64,000 nucleotides of DNA. Origin: Shimia sp. Alg240-R146. GTDB taxonomy: Bacteria > Pseudomonadota > Alphaproteobacteria > Rhodobacterales > Rhodobacteraceae. A model generated the notes under the pieces. The model did not search any database and was not told the origin of the DNA. It worked only from the letters and a program-made list of their open reading frames with translations. The position numbers and the translations under genes were made by a program. The first letter of the stretch is position 1. Every line of letters begins with the position of its first letter. The stretch lies in contig NZ_CAMZOK010000001.1 of NCBI RefSeq assembly GCF_947331465.1, positions 992,001-1,056,000 on the forward strand. Direction: 5' to 3'. Below, one piece after another: positions 17,906 to 25,464 of this stretch.

Positions 17906-17919
17906 TTGATACATGTCAA
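17906..17919. promoter_or_regulatory. FNR/FnrL box between hemC and hemE
   Basis: TTGATACATGTCAA matches TTGAT-N4-ATCAA at nine of ten positions. It is centred 42 bp before the hemE start codon and about 164 bp before hemC. On the minus strand a TATCAC element at 17876-17881 could serve as the hemC -10, 24 bp from the box. Confidence 0.75.
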
Positions 17920-17954
17920 CGAGATGCATTTTTGGCGCACATATGAGGGTGAGC

Positions 17955-18989
17955 ATGACACAAGAAAAAACAATCCTGCGGGCGTTGGCCGGTGAAACCC
18001 TTGAAACGCCGCCGATCTGGATGATGCGCCAAGCGGGGCGGTATCTGCCGGAGTATCGGGCGACGCGGGCGCAGGCGGGCGACTTCTTGTCGTTGTGTTA
18101 TAACCCGCAATTGGCGGCAGAGGTCACATTGCAGCCAATCCGGCGTTATGGCTTTGACGCGTCGATCTTGTTCGCTGATATTTTGCTTTTGCCTCAGGCG
18201 CTTGGCGCGGATCTGTGGTTTGTGACGGGCGAAGGTCCGCGGTTGTCTACGATTGAATCTCAGGCTGATTTTGACAAGCTGAATGGTGTCGGTTCCATTC
18301 ATGAAACGCTCAATCCGATCTATGAAACCGTGCGAATTTTGCGCCGTGAATTGCCCAAAGAAACCACGCTGATTGGCTTTGCCGGTGCGCCTTGGACAGT
18401 GGCGACGTATATGGTGGCGGGGCGTGGCACACCGGATCAGGGGCCGGCCCACAAGCTCAAGGACGAGAACCCCGAAGTGTTCGACCAGATTATCGACCGG
18501 ATCAGCGAAGGCACGGTGGATTATCTGTCTAAACAGATCGAGGCAGGCGCCGAGGTCGTGAAGCTGTTTGACAGCTGGGCGGGCTCGCTCAAGGGGGCTG
18601 ATTTTGACCGCTATGCGCTTGAACCAACAAAGAAAATCATTGCCGAGCTGAAGGCACGTCATCCGGATGTTCCGGTGATTGCCTTCCCGCGTGGTGCGGG
18701 TGAGCGCTATGTCGGGTTTGGCAAGGCGACGGGTGCGGATTGTGTGGCGCTGGACGACGGTGTGACGCCTCAGTGGGCGGCCGCCAACGTGCAGGTTGAT
18801 GGCTGTGTTCAGGGGAACCTGAAATCCAGCCACATGGTGACTGGTGGACAGGATCTGGTGGATGAGACCCGCAAGATTGTCGAGGCCTTTGGCAAGGGGC
18901 CGCATATCTTCAATCTGGGGCATGGCATCACGCCGGATGCCGATCCTGAGAATGTGCAATTGATGATTGATGCGGTGCGTAAGCGTTAA
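17955..18989 (+). CDS. hemE: Uroporphyrinogen decarboxylase
   Basis: HemE decarboxylates uroporphyrinogen III to coproporphyrinogen III. The 344-residue protein has the N-terminal signature [17 protein letters not shown], the [12 protein letters not shown] segment with the catalytic aspartate, [14 protein letters not shown], and the C-terminal [17 protein letters not shown] chose ATG 17955, with GAGGGTGAG just before it, rather than upstream in-frame starts at 17913 and 17943. Its divergent neighbour hemC and the FNR box between them suggest shared oxygen-linked control of mid-pathway haem synthesis. Confidence 0.97.
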   Translation: MTQEKTILRALAGETLETPPIWMMRQAGRYLPEYRATRAQAGDFLSLCYNPQLAAEVTLQPIRRYGFDASILFADILLLPQALGADLWFVTGEGPRLSTIESQADFDKLNGVGSIHETLNPIYETVRILRRELPKETTLIGFAGAPWTVATYMVAGRGTPDQGPAHKLKDENPEVFDQIIDRISEGTVDYLSKQIEAGAEVVKLFDSWAGSLKGADFDRYALEPTKKIIAELKARHPDVPVIAFPRGAGERYVGFGKATGADCVALDDGVTPQWAAANVQVDGCVQGNLKSSHMVTGGQDLVDETRKIVEAFGKGPHIFNLGHGITPDADPENVQLMIDAVRKR

Positions 18990-19035
18990 CCACGTTTTGC
19001 GGCGTCTGTATCGCGTCGGTATTGCGACTGTTTAG

Positions 19036-19063
19036 CGGAGGTGCGCCCTTGGGCGCGCCTCCG
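19036..19063 (+). terminator. Terminator-like hairpin after hemE
   Basis: CGGAGGTGCGCCC and GGGCGCGCCTCCG form a 13-bp stem (one T-G pair) with a TT loop, 47 bases after the hemE stop. Only short T-runs follow (TTGCGTT), so termination may be weak. Confidence 0.6.
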
Positions 19064-19100
19064 TTGCGTTAAGGCAGCGCACGTTGCAGCTTATGGCATT

Positions 19101-19162
19101 GAGGGGGCCAGCCCCAGTCCCGCCGCTGGCGGGACACCCCCGGGATATTTGAGGCAAAAGGA
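19101..19162. repeat. GC-rich hairpin element ending in CCCCCGGGATATTT
   Basis: GTCCCGCC-GCT-GGCGGGAC (19117-19135) is a perfect 8-bp hairpin, preceded by GGGGGCCAGCCCC and followed by ACCCCCGGGATATTT and GAGGCAAAAGGAAG. From memory, this layout (GC hairpin, then CCCCCGGGATATTT and an A-rich tail) recurs between genes of roseobacter genomes. Only one copy is in the window, so its repeat nature is not proven here. It lies between hemE and the 3' end of the opposing CoA-isomerase gene. Confidence 0.45.
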
Positions 19163-19177
19163 AGCGTTGGGTCGGCG

Positions 19178-20257
19178 CTAGATCGCGTTCAGATCGCGGA
19201 GGATCTCGTCCGTATGTTCGCCGCGTTCTGGGGCGGGGGGGATGGCTGCTGTTTGCCCGTCAAAGCGCGGGGCGGGGGCGGCTTGTAGGTGTCCGTTGGG
19301 GGTTTGCCATATGTTACGGGCTGCGGTGTGCGGTGCTTCGGCAGCTTCCTTTGGGGAAAGCACGGTGGCGACGCAGGCGTCGGAGCCGTCAAAGAGCGCT
19401 TCCCAGTGGCTGCGCGGTTGGCTGAGGAAGAGGTCGGTGAGGCGGGTGGTGAGCTTGGGCCAGAGCGCCTTGTCGTGCTGGCGGGTAAACTCGGGGTCGT
19501 CTGTCAGGTCGAGTTTGGCGAGGAACGCGGCGTAGAACTGTGGCTCCAGACATTGCACGGAGAGGTAGCCGCCGTCGGCGCAGGCATAACTGCGGGACCA
19601 GTGGGGACCGTCGAGCAGAGATGCGCCGCGTTCCGTGGCGAGGCCGCCGGCCTGTTTCAGGGCCATCAGCAGGGTCATCATATGTGCGGAGCCGTCGACG
19701 ATGGCGGCGTCAACAACGGTGCCTTGGCCGGTGCGTTGCGCGTTAAGGATGCCGGAGAGGATGCCGATGACGAGGTAGAGCGCGCCGCCGCCGATGTCGC
19801 CAACCAGCGTGGCGGGGGTGATCGGTGGCGAACCGGGTTCCGAGGCGTAGTGCAATGCGCCGGATTGGGCGATGTAGTTGAGGTCGTGGCCTGCGGTTTG
19901 CGCACGCGGTCCGGTTTGGCCCCAACCTGTCATGCGGCCATATACGAGGTGCGGGTTGTCTGACCGCAGGTCTTCGGGGCCGAGGCCAAGGCGTTCCATC
20001 ACACCGGGGCGGAAGCCCTCGATCAGCCCATCAGCGGTGGCGATGAGCTTTTTGGCGGTCGCAAGGTCGTCGGGATCTTTGAGGTCGAGCGCAATCGAAC
20101 GTTTGCCCCGGTCCAGCACGGATCGATCCGCGGTGATCGCAGCACCGCCTTTGCGGTGGATGGTGATGACGTCTGCGCCAAGGTCCGCGAGGTGCATGGC
20201 GGCGAAAGGGCCGGGGCCAAGGCCCTCGATTTCGATGATGCGTATGCCTTGGAGCAT
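19178..20257 (-). CDS. Alpha-methylacyl-CoA racemase-like family III CoA enzyme
   Basis: The 359-residue protein opens with the family signature LGPGPFAAMHLADLGADVI. It carries the residues used by AMACR and mycobacterial MCR to epimerise 2-methylacyl-CoA: H124 in GHDLNY and D154 in VGDIGGG, followed by RTGQGTVVDAAIVDGSA. Family III also includes CoA transferases, which use a differently placed aspartate, so racemase is favoured but not certain. It is the last gene of a six-gene minus-strand operon whose other members would carry out a full beta-oxidation round, which supports the racemase reading. Confidence 0.85.
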   Translation of the reverse strand: MLQGIRIIEIEGLGPGPFAAMHLADLGADVITIHRKGGAAITADRSVLDRGKRSIALDLKDPDDLATAKKLIATADGLIEGFRPGVMERLGLGPEDLRSDNPHLVYGRMTGWGQTGPRAQTAGHDLNYIAQSGALHYASEPGSPPITPATLVGDIGGGALYLVIGILSGILNAQRTGQGTVVDAAIVDGSAHMMTLLMALKQAGGLATERGASLLDGPHWSRSYACADGGYLSVQCLEPQFYAAFLAKLDLTDDPEFTRQHDKALWPKLTTRLTDLFLSQPRSHWEALFDGSDACVATVLSPKEAAEAPHTAARNIWQTPNGHLQAAPAPRFDGQTAAIPPAPERGEHTDEILRDLNAI

Positions 20258-20357
20258 GGGAGGTGTCCTCAGTGGGGAGTGTCCCTTTCGGGATCTTGCT
20301 GCGCAAGACCCTGTCGGGCAATGGAGCGTGGCCCGGCCTGTCGGCCGAGCCAGTCAA

Positions 20358-21182
20358 TTACAAACCGTTCAGCCCGCCGCCGACGGTGAGCACTTGGGCG
20401 GAGACATAGTTCGACTCCGGACAGCACATCAAATAGACGCCATCGGCGGCTTCTTCGGGTGTGCCGGGGCGGCCGAGAGGGATCACCGCAGCCGCGCCGG
20501 CGGCCATTTTTTTGGGGATGCCGATGCCGACTGTGTTGCCGTCGATCTCGATAGTTTTCTTTTCGTCGGTGCCTTCGGTCAGGCGGGTTTCGATGAAGCC
20601 GAAGGCCACGGCGTTCACGTTGACTTTGAGGCGGCCCCATTCTTTGGCCATGGTTTTGGTCAGACCCAGAACCGCGGATTTGGCGGAGGAATAGTTGGCC
20701 TGGCCAAAGTTGCCGCCGGTGCCTGCGATGGAGGAGATGTTGACAACCTTGCGGAAGACTTCTTGGCCTTGCTCCGCCTCTTGTTTGGCGGCGCCTTTGA
20801 TAAAGCCGGAGGCCGCGCGCAGGATTCGGAAAGGCGCCTTGACGTGCACGTCCATCATGGCGTCAAACATGTCGTCGGTCATGTGGCCGATTTGAGCGTC
20901 CCACGTGTAGCCCGCGTTGTTGACGATGATGTCGATGGCGTTCCATTTTTCCACGCCTGCGCCGATGAACCGTTCGGCAAAACCGTCTTCGGTCACAGAG
21001 CCGACCACGGCGATGGCGTTGCCACCGGCGGCGGTGATTTCATCGACCACGGCTTGGGCGGGACCTTTGCTCAGATCATTGAGGACAACGTTGGCGCCTT
21101 CGGCGGCGAGTTTCAGAGCAACAGCGCGGCCGATGCCGTTGCCTGCGCCGGTGACATAGGCGGTTTTGCCGGTGAGTTTCAT
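20358..21182 (-). CDS. SDR 3-hydroxyacyl-CoA dehydrogenase-like (MFE-2 type)
   Basis: The 274-residue SDR has a full active site: TGAGNGIG cofactor motif, NNAG (about 88-91), S151 and Y164-SSA-K168. The active-site surroundings GNFGQANYSSAK closely resemble the dehydrogenase domain of eukaryotic peroxisomal multifunctional enzyme type 2, which oxidises (3R)-hydroxyacyl-CoA; bacterial FabG-like SDRs are similar too. A 20-residue insertion around residues 130-145 is unusual. It sits between the AMACR-like and acyl-CoA dehydrogenase genes, so oxidation of the 3-hydroxyacyl-CoA intermediate is the natural role. Confidence 0.85.
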   Translation of the reverse strand: MKLTGKTAYVTGAGNGIGRAVALKLAAEGANVVLNDLSKGPAQAVVDEITAAGGNAIAVVGSVTEDGFAERFIGAGVEKWNAIDIIVNNAGYTWDAQIGHMTDDMFDAMMDVHVKAPFRILRAASGFIKGAAKQEAEQGQEVFRKVVNISSIAGTGGNFGQANYSSAKSAVLGLTKTMAKEWGRLKVNVNAVAFGFIETRLTEGTDEKKTIEIDGNTVGIGIPKKMAAGAAAVIPLGRPGTPEEAADGVYLMCCPESNYVSAQVLTVGGGLNGL

Positions 21183-21192
21183 CAGGGTGTCC

Positions 21193-22341
21193 TCAGTCCA
21201 AGTCGAGCGATCGGGCGATCACTTCTTTCATGATTTCATTGGTGCCGCCGTAAATTTTCTGTACGCGGGCGTCGGTATAAAGTTCGCTGATTGGATATTC
21301 GGACATGTAGCCATAACCGCCGTGCAGTTGCAGGCATTCGTCAACGATTTCGCATTGGGTTTGCGTGCCCCACCACTTGGCCATCGCGGCCTTTTCCGGT
21401 GTCAGTTTGCCGTCGTCCAATTCCGCGAGGCATTGGTCACAAAACGCGGCCAGCAGTTCGATTTTGGTGGCGGCTTCGGCGAGTTTGAAGCGAGTGTTCT
21501 GAAAATCCATCACGCGCTGACCAAACGCTTTGCGTTCCTTCACATAGGCCAGCGTGTGCTCGAGCGCGCATTGCGACGATCCGAGCGCCATATAGCCAAG
21601 GATCAAACGTTCCCACGGAAGTTGCTTCATCAGCTGGATAAAGCCCTGGCCTTCTTCGGTGCCGATCAGATTGGTGAGCGGTACGCGTACGTCCTGGAAA
21701 GACAGCTCGGCGGTGTCGTTGCGCTTCATGCCCATTTTCTTGAGGCAGCGGCCGACCTCAAAGCCTTCGAGTCCTTCGGTTTCGACCACCACAAGCGACA
21801 CGCCACGTCCCTTGGCCGAGGGGTCGGTCTTGGCAACCAGAACAATCAGATCGGCGGACCCGCCGTTGGTGATAAAGGTTTTAGAGCCGTTGATCAGGTA
21901 TTCGTTGCCGTCGCGGATGGCGGTGGTTTTGACCGCTTGCAGGTCTGAGCCGGTGCCGGGTTCGGTCATGGCGATGGCGGCGACTTTGTGACCGGATGCC
22001 AGATCGGGCAGCCAGCGGGCCTTTTGTTCCTCGGTGCCAAAGGAGGTGATGTAATGCGCGGCGATGTTGTGAACGGACACGCCCCAACCGCTGTCGCCGG
22101 CTTTGGTTTGTTCAAGGAAGGTCACGGCATCGAAATGGCGCGACAGGCCGAGGCCGCCGTGTTCTTCGGGGAAGGTGGCGCCGAGAATACCAAGCTCACC
22201 GGCCTTCTTCCAAAGTGATTTCGGGATCACGCCGGCTTTGGTCCAGGCGTCTTTGTTGGGGGTGATTTCTTCGTCAAAGAAGCGTTTGACGGTGCTGGCG
22301 AAGGCTTGGTGGTCTTCTTGCATCCACATGTGGTTGGGCAT
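21193..22341 (-). CDS. Acyl-CoA dehydrogenase
   Basis: This FAD enzyme introduces the alpha,beta double bond in acyl-CoA. The 382-residue length is typical. Signatures are AIAMTEPGTGSDLQAVKT, GSKTFITNGGSADL, the FAD-binding QLHGGYGYMSEYPI and the C-terminal YGGTNEIM, whose E369 is the expected catalytic base. It lies 10 bp downstream-facing from the SDR gene and 23 bp after the MaoC gene, in the same operon. Chain-length or branch specificity cannot be read, although context suggests alpha-methyl-branched substrates. Confidence 0.93.
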   Translation of the reverse strand: MPNHMWMQEDHQAFASTVKRFFDEEITPNKDAWTKAGVIPKSLWKKAGELGILGATFPEEHGGLGLSRHFDAVTFLEQTKAGDSGWGVSVHNIAAHYITSFGTEEQKARWLPDLASGHKVAAIAMTEPGTGSDLQAVKTTAIRDGNEYLINGSKTFITNGGSADLIVLVAKTDPSAKGRGVSLVVVETEGLEGFEVGRCLKKMGMKRNDTAELSFQDVRVPLTNLIGTEEGQGFIQLMKQLPWERLILGYMALGSSQCALEHTLAYVKERKAFGQRVMDFQNTRFKLAEAATKIELLAAFCDQCLAELDDGKLTPEKAAMAKWWGTQTQCEIVDECLQLHGGYGYMSEYPISELYTDARVQKIYGGTNEIMKEVIARSLDLD

Positions 22342-22364
22342 GTTGGGCGTCCTTTGAATGGCGG

Positions 22365-22778
22365 TTAGACAGCGATGATCGCTTCGCCTTTGAGGGTTTG
22401 GGTGCCGTCGTCGATATGGGCCGCGAGTTTCAAGGTCAGCAGCGTTTCGCCGTCTTCTTCGCGGCGGTCTGTGACCTCGCCTGTGCAGTCGACAATCGCG
22501 CCCACCGGTGTGAGCGCGGTGAACCGCGTGTCGAGGTGGCGGACGTTGGCTTGGCCAGCAAAGTTGGTCACGAGGCGGCCGAGTTGCGCCATCGACAACA
22601 TGCCGTGGGCAAAGACGTCGTCCATGCCAGCGTTTTTTGCGAAGTCCAGATCGATGTGGATCGGATTATGATCGCCGGACGCGCCAGCATAAAGCGCAAG
22701 CGTTTTGCGGGTGACAGGGCCGAATTTGTGATCGGGGATCATGTCGCCGATTTGGGCGTTTTGAGGTGTAATTGTCAT
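22365..22778 (-). CDS. MaoC-like (R)-specific enoyl-CoA hydratase
   Basis: This 137-residue hot-dog protein has the complete hydratase 2 motif YAGASGD36-HNPIH41, with the catalytic Asp and His, followed by FAHGMLSMAQLG. Hydratase 2 enzymes add water to trans-2-enoyl-CoA to give (3R)-hydroxyacyl-CoA, the stereoisomer used by SDR-type dehydrogenases such as the one encoded two genes downstream. It follows a second MaoC-like gene by 12 bp; the two may form a heteromer. Confidence 0.88.
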   Translation of the reverse strand: MTITPQNAQIGDMIPDHKFGPVTRKTLALYAGASGDHNPIHIDLDFAKNAGMDDVFAHGMLSMAQLGRLVTNFAGQANVRHLDTRFTALTPVGAIVDCTGEVTDRREEDGETLLTLKLAAHIDDGTQTLKGEAIIAV

Positions 22779-22790
22779 GGTCTGTCTCCC

Positions 22791-23258
22791 TTAGCCCAGC
22801 CGGTGAATGATGCCGCGGGTGGCGGTTACAATCGGGCCGCGCTCGGCGTGGGTGATACGGGTGGTGACATGGGCGATCTCAAGCTTGCCGCCCTTGGGGT
22901 CGGAAAAGCCCGTGACCTCGTTTTGCACCGACACAGTGTCGCCTGCATACATCGGGCCGTGATAGTCGTAGGCCTCGGTGCCGTGTAGCAGCACGCGCAG
23001 GTCGCCGTTGATCAGCGTGAGCAGATCGGGCTGGCCTTGGCGGGCAGCTTTTTGGCCTGCGAAAGTACCCACGACCACGGCATAGGTCGCTGGAGCCAGA
23101 ATATCAGGGTGGCCTGCAGCCCGAGCGGCGTCGGCGTCCAGATGTACGGGGTCTGCCTCGCCAATGGTTTCGGCAAAGAAGGCAATGGCGCCGCGTTCGA
23201 GCGTGACCTCGACGGGCGGCGTGACGTGGCCTTCAGTGGATCGGTCAAAAATTCCCAT
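22791..23258 (-). CDS. MaoC-like FAS1-type dehydratase homologue
   Basis: The 155-residue protein matches the N-terminal MaoC dehydratase family (FAFFAETIGEADPVHLDADAARAAG, HPDILAPATYAVV). Compared with its neighbour, the catalytic motif is altered: the aspartate position holds Glu and the asparagine holds Asp (GE-ADPVH), while the histidine remains. It may therefore be the structural partner of the catalytic MaoC protein next door, as in known MaoC heterodimers of steroid degradation. It overlaps nothing and lies five bases from the thiolase stop. Confidence 0.8.
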   Translation of the reverse strand: MGIFDRSTEGHVTPPVEVTLERGAIAFFAETIGEADPVHLDADAARAAGHPDILAPATYAVVVGTFAGQKAARQGQPDLLTLINGDLRVLLHGTEAYDYHGPMYAGDTVSVQNEVTGFSDPKGGKLEIAHVTTRITHAERGPIVTATRGIIHRLG

Positions 23259-23263
23259 AACGT

Positions 23264-24448
23264 TTAAGCTGCCTGATAGAGGGTCACGACGCAGGCGCCG
23301 CCTAGACCAAGATTGTGTTGCAGGGCGGTGCGCGCGCCGTCGACTTGACGGGCGTCGGCGGTGCCGCGCAGTTGATGGGTGAGCTCATAACATTGTGCAA
23401 GACCGGTCGCGCCAAGCGGATGGCCTTTGGACAGCAGACCGCCTGAGGGGTTTGTCACATATTTGCCGCCATAGGTGTTGTCGCCATCCGCGATAAACTT
23501 CTGCGCGGTGCCTTCGGGCGTCAGGCCCAAGCCTTCGTAAGTGATGAGCTCGTTGTGCGCGAAACAGTCGTGCAATTCGACCACATCCACGTCGGCGATG
23601 TCGATGCCGGATTGGTCCTGCACCTGTTTGGCAGCCTCGGCGGTCATGTCGTAGCCGACGACCTGCATCATGTCGCGCGCCTCAAAGGTCGACGCATAGT
23701 CAGTGGTCATGGCTTGTGCTTTGATGCGCACGGTTTGGTCGATGCCGTGCTTGGCGGCGAAGCTTTCAGAGCAGAGGATCGCGGCCGCGCCACCACAGGT
23801 GGGCGGGCACGCCATGAGACGGGTCATGACGCCATCCCACATGACAGGGGCTGCCATGACCTGATCGGCGGTGATTTCCTGATTAAACAGCGCCAGCGGA
23901 TTGTTGGATGCATGGCGGGAGGCCTTGGCGCGGATCTTGGCAAAATCGGTCAGCTCGGTGCCGTGCTTTTCCATATGTGACTTTCCGGCGCCGCCGAAGT
24001 AGCGCAAAGCCAAGGGAACTTGTGAATTGCCAACAAGATCGTCGCAGGCCGCATCAAAATCATCAAACGGTGTCGGGCGGTCGGTCCAGTGGCTGCCAAG
24101 CGCGCCGGGCTGCATTTGCTCAAATCCCACGGCCAGAACGCAATCTGCGATGCCGTGTTCGATCGCTTGGCGTGCCAGAAACAGCGCGGTGGAGCCGGTG
24201 GAGCAGTTGTTGTTCACATTCACAATCGGAATGCCGGTCATGCCCACGTGATAGAGCGCTTTTTGACCGCAAGTGCTGTCGCCGTAAACATAGCCTGCGT
24301 AGGCTTGCTGCACGTCGGCATAGTTCAGCCCGGCGTCTTTAAGAGCAGCGCCAATCGCGGCGGCGCCCATAGCGTCATAACTGTCGGATGCGCCAGGTTT
24401 GGCGAATTTGATCATGCCGACACCGGCAACGATGGCCTCAGTGGTCAT
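23264..24448 (-). CDS. SCPx-type thiolase
   Basis: The 394-residue thiolase resembles the thiolase half of sterol carrier protein x rather than FadA or PhaA. It has VNVNNNC82STGSTALF (nucleophile), GH343PLGATG, and ALQH378NLGLGGACVVTLY, where classical thiolases have a CxGGG motif. Mammalian SCPx cleaves 2-methyl-3-ketoacyl-CoA to propionyl-CoA plus the shortened acyl-CoA. There is no SCP2 lipid-binding domain here, and no DUF35 partner gene nearby (needed by Ltp2-type aldolases). It is the first gene of the operon, divergent from a LysR-type regulator gene. Confidence 0.9.
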   Translation of the reverse strand: MTTEAIVAGVGMIKFAKPGASDSYDAMGAAAIGAALKDAGLNYADVQQAYAGYVYGDSTCGQKALYHVGMTGIPIVNVNNNCSTGSTALFLARQAIEHGIADCVLAVGFEQMQPGALGSHWTDRPTPFDDFDAACDDLVGNSQVPLALRYFGGAGKSHMEKHGTELTDFAKIRAKASRHASNNPLALFNQEITADQVMAAPVMWDGVMTRLMACPPTCGGAAAILCSESFAAKHGIDQTVRIKAQAMTTDYASTFEARDMMQVVGYDMTAEAAKQVQDQSGIDIADVDVVELHDCFAHNELITYEGLGLTPEGTAQKFIADGDNTYGGKYVTNPSGGLLSKGHPLGATGLAQCYELTHQLRGTADARQVDGARTALQHNLGLGGACVVTLYQAA

Positions 24449-24522
24449 GTAATGTCCTCCCAGATGTTGCGCGGAGTATCGGCTTGACGGGGGTATCTGG
24501 CAAATTCAATGTGGGCGCGAGG

Positions 24523-24539
24523 TATTCCATTTGGGAATG
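24523..24539. promoter_or_regulatory. Candidate LysR operator
   Basis: ATTCC-ATTTG-GGAAT is an inverted repeat with a T-N11-A core, the usual form of a LysR-type site. It lies 14 bp before the LysR gene and about 80 bp before the divergent thiolase gene, the right place to control both. Confidence 0.5.
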
Positions 24540-24552
24540 TATTGGAGGTGAG

Positions 24553-25461
24553 ATGAACCTAACGAAGTTGCGCTATGTCGTGGCCGTGGACCGCCATTCT
24601 GCGATCACAGCGGCGGCGCGGGCGCTGAACGTGACGCAATCCGCCGTGACCAAGGCGGTGGCGGATGTGGAGCAGGAGGTCGGAGCGGCGTTGTTTGACC
24701 GGCACGCGCGCGGCGTGGCGGCGACGGCTGCGGGTCGGGCGTTCATTGATCGGGCGGCGCGCATTCTGGCGGACATGGATCAGCTCGTGGCGGATGTTGG
24801 CGCAGGGCGGGAGAGCCGTGAACAGGTGCTGCGCATCGGGGTGAGTTCCAGCTCGCTTGAAGGGTTGATGAGCCGCGCGATTTGGGCGCTTGTTGGCGCG
24901 CATCCCGAGGTGCGGGTGCAGATGCGTGGGGCGCCATTTGAAGCGGCGGTGCAGTTGTTTCGACAGGGGGATCTGGATGCCATTGTCGGACCAGCACGCC
25001 CTTTGATGGCGGAGGCTGGGGTGCGCTGTGATCCGCTTCCGCCCCTTGTGGCACAGTTTTATGTGCGTCGCGGGCATCCATTGGCGGGACGCTTGGTGAG
25101 TGCGCAAGAGGTGGCGGCCTACCCGTTGATTGTGCCGGAATTGCGCGGGCCTTATGCGGATCCGATCCAGCATTTGATGCAGCAAATTGATGGTGATCCG
25201 GCGCGCAGTCTACATATCATGGAGGACTTCACCATGGCAGCGGGCCTGATCGAGCGCAGCGAGGCCATTGGTGTGGTGGTGGACAGCTATGCTCGATCGC
25301 GGCAATTTCGCTCGCGGTTTGATGTGCTGGATTATGGGCTGCAAGAGCCGTTGCCGATGGCCGTTGCCTATCGCAGCAGCGGGCGACAGGATCGCGCTTT
25401 GGGTTGGTTTCGCAAGGCGGTGCAGGATTATCCGCCCACGTCCGACGCGCAGATGCCCTAG
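24553..25461 (+). CDS. LysR-family transcriptional regulator
   Basis: The 302-residue protein has the N-terminal LysR winged helix-turn-helix (TKLRYVVAVDRHSAITAAARALNVTQSAVTKAV) and a periplasmic-binding-like effector domain (about 90-295). The ATG at 24553 follows GGAGGTGAG; an in-frame upstream start is not needed. It is transcribed away from the six-gene acyl-CoA operon, the classical arrangement for a LysR protein controlling its divergent neighbour, probably in response to a pathway CoA ester or acid. It ends three bases from the convergent kinase gene. Confidence 0.9.
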   Translation: MNLTKLRYVVAVDRHSAITAAARALNVTQSAVTKAVADVEQEVGAALFDRHARGVAATAAGRAFIDRAARILADMDQLVADVGAGRESREQVLRIGVSSSSLEGLMSRAIWALVGAHPEVRVQMRGAPFEAAVQLFRQGDLDAIVGPARPLMAEAGVRCDPLPPLVAQFYVRRGHPLAGRLVSAQEVAAYPLIVPELRGPYADPIQHLMQQIDGDPARSLHIMEDFTMAAGLIERSEAIGVVVDSYARSRQFRSRFDVLDYGLQEPLPMAVAYRSSGRQDRALGWFRKAVQDYPPTSDAQMP

Positions 25462-25464
25462 CTT

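Noticed and set aside
19878..21233. 451-codon plus-strand frame across the AMACR and SDR genes
   Set aside because: It covers two real minus-strand genes plus the gap between them; composition and lack of motifs mark it as a shadow.
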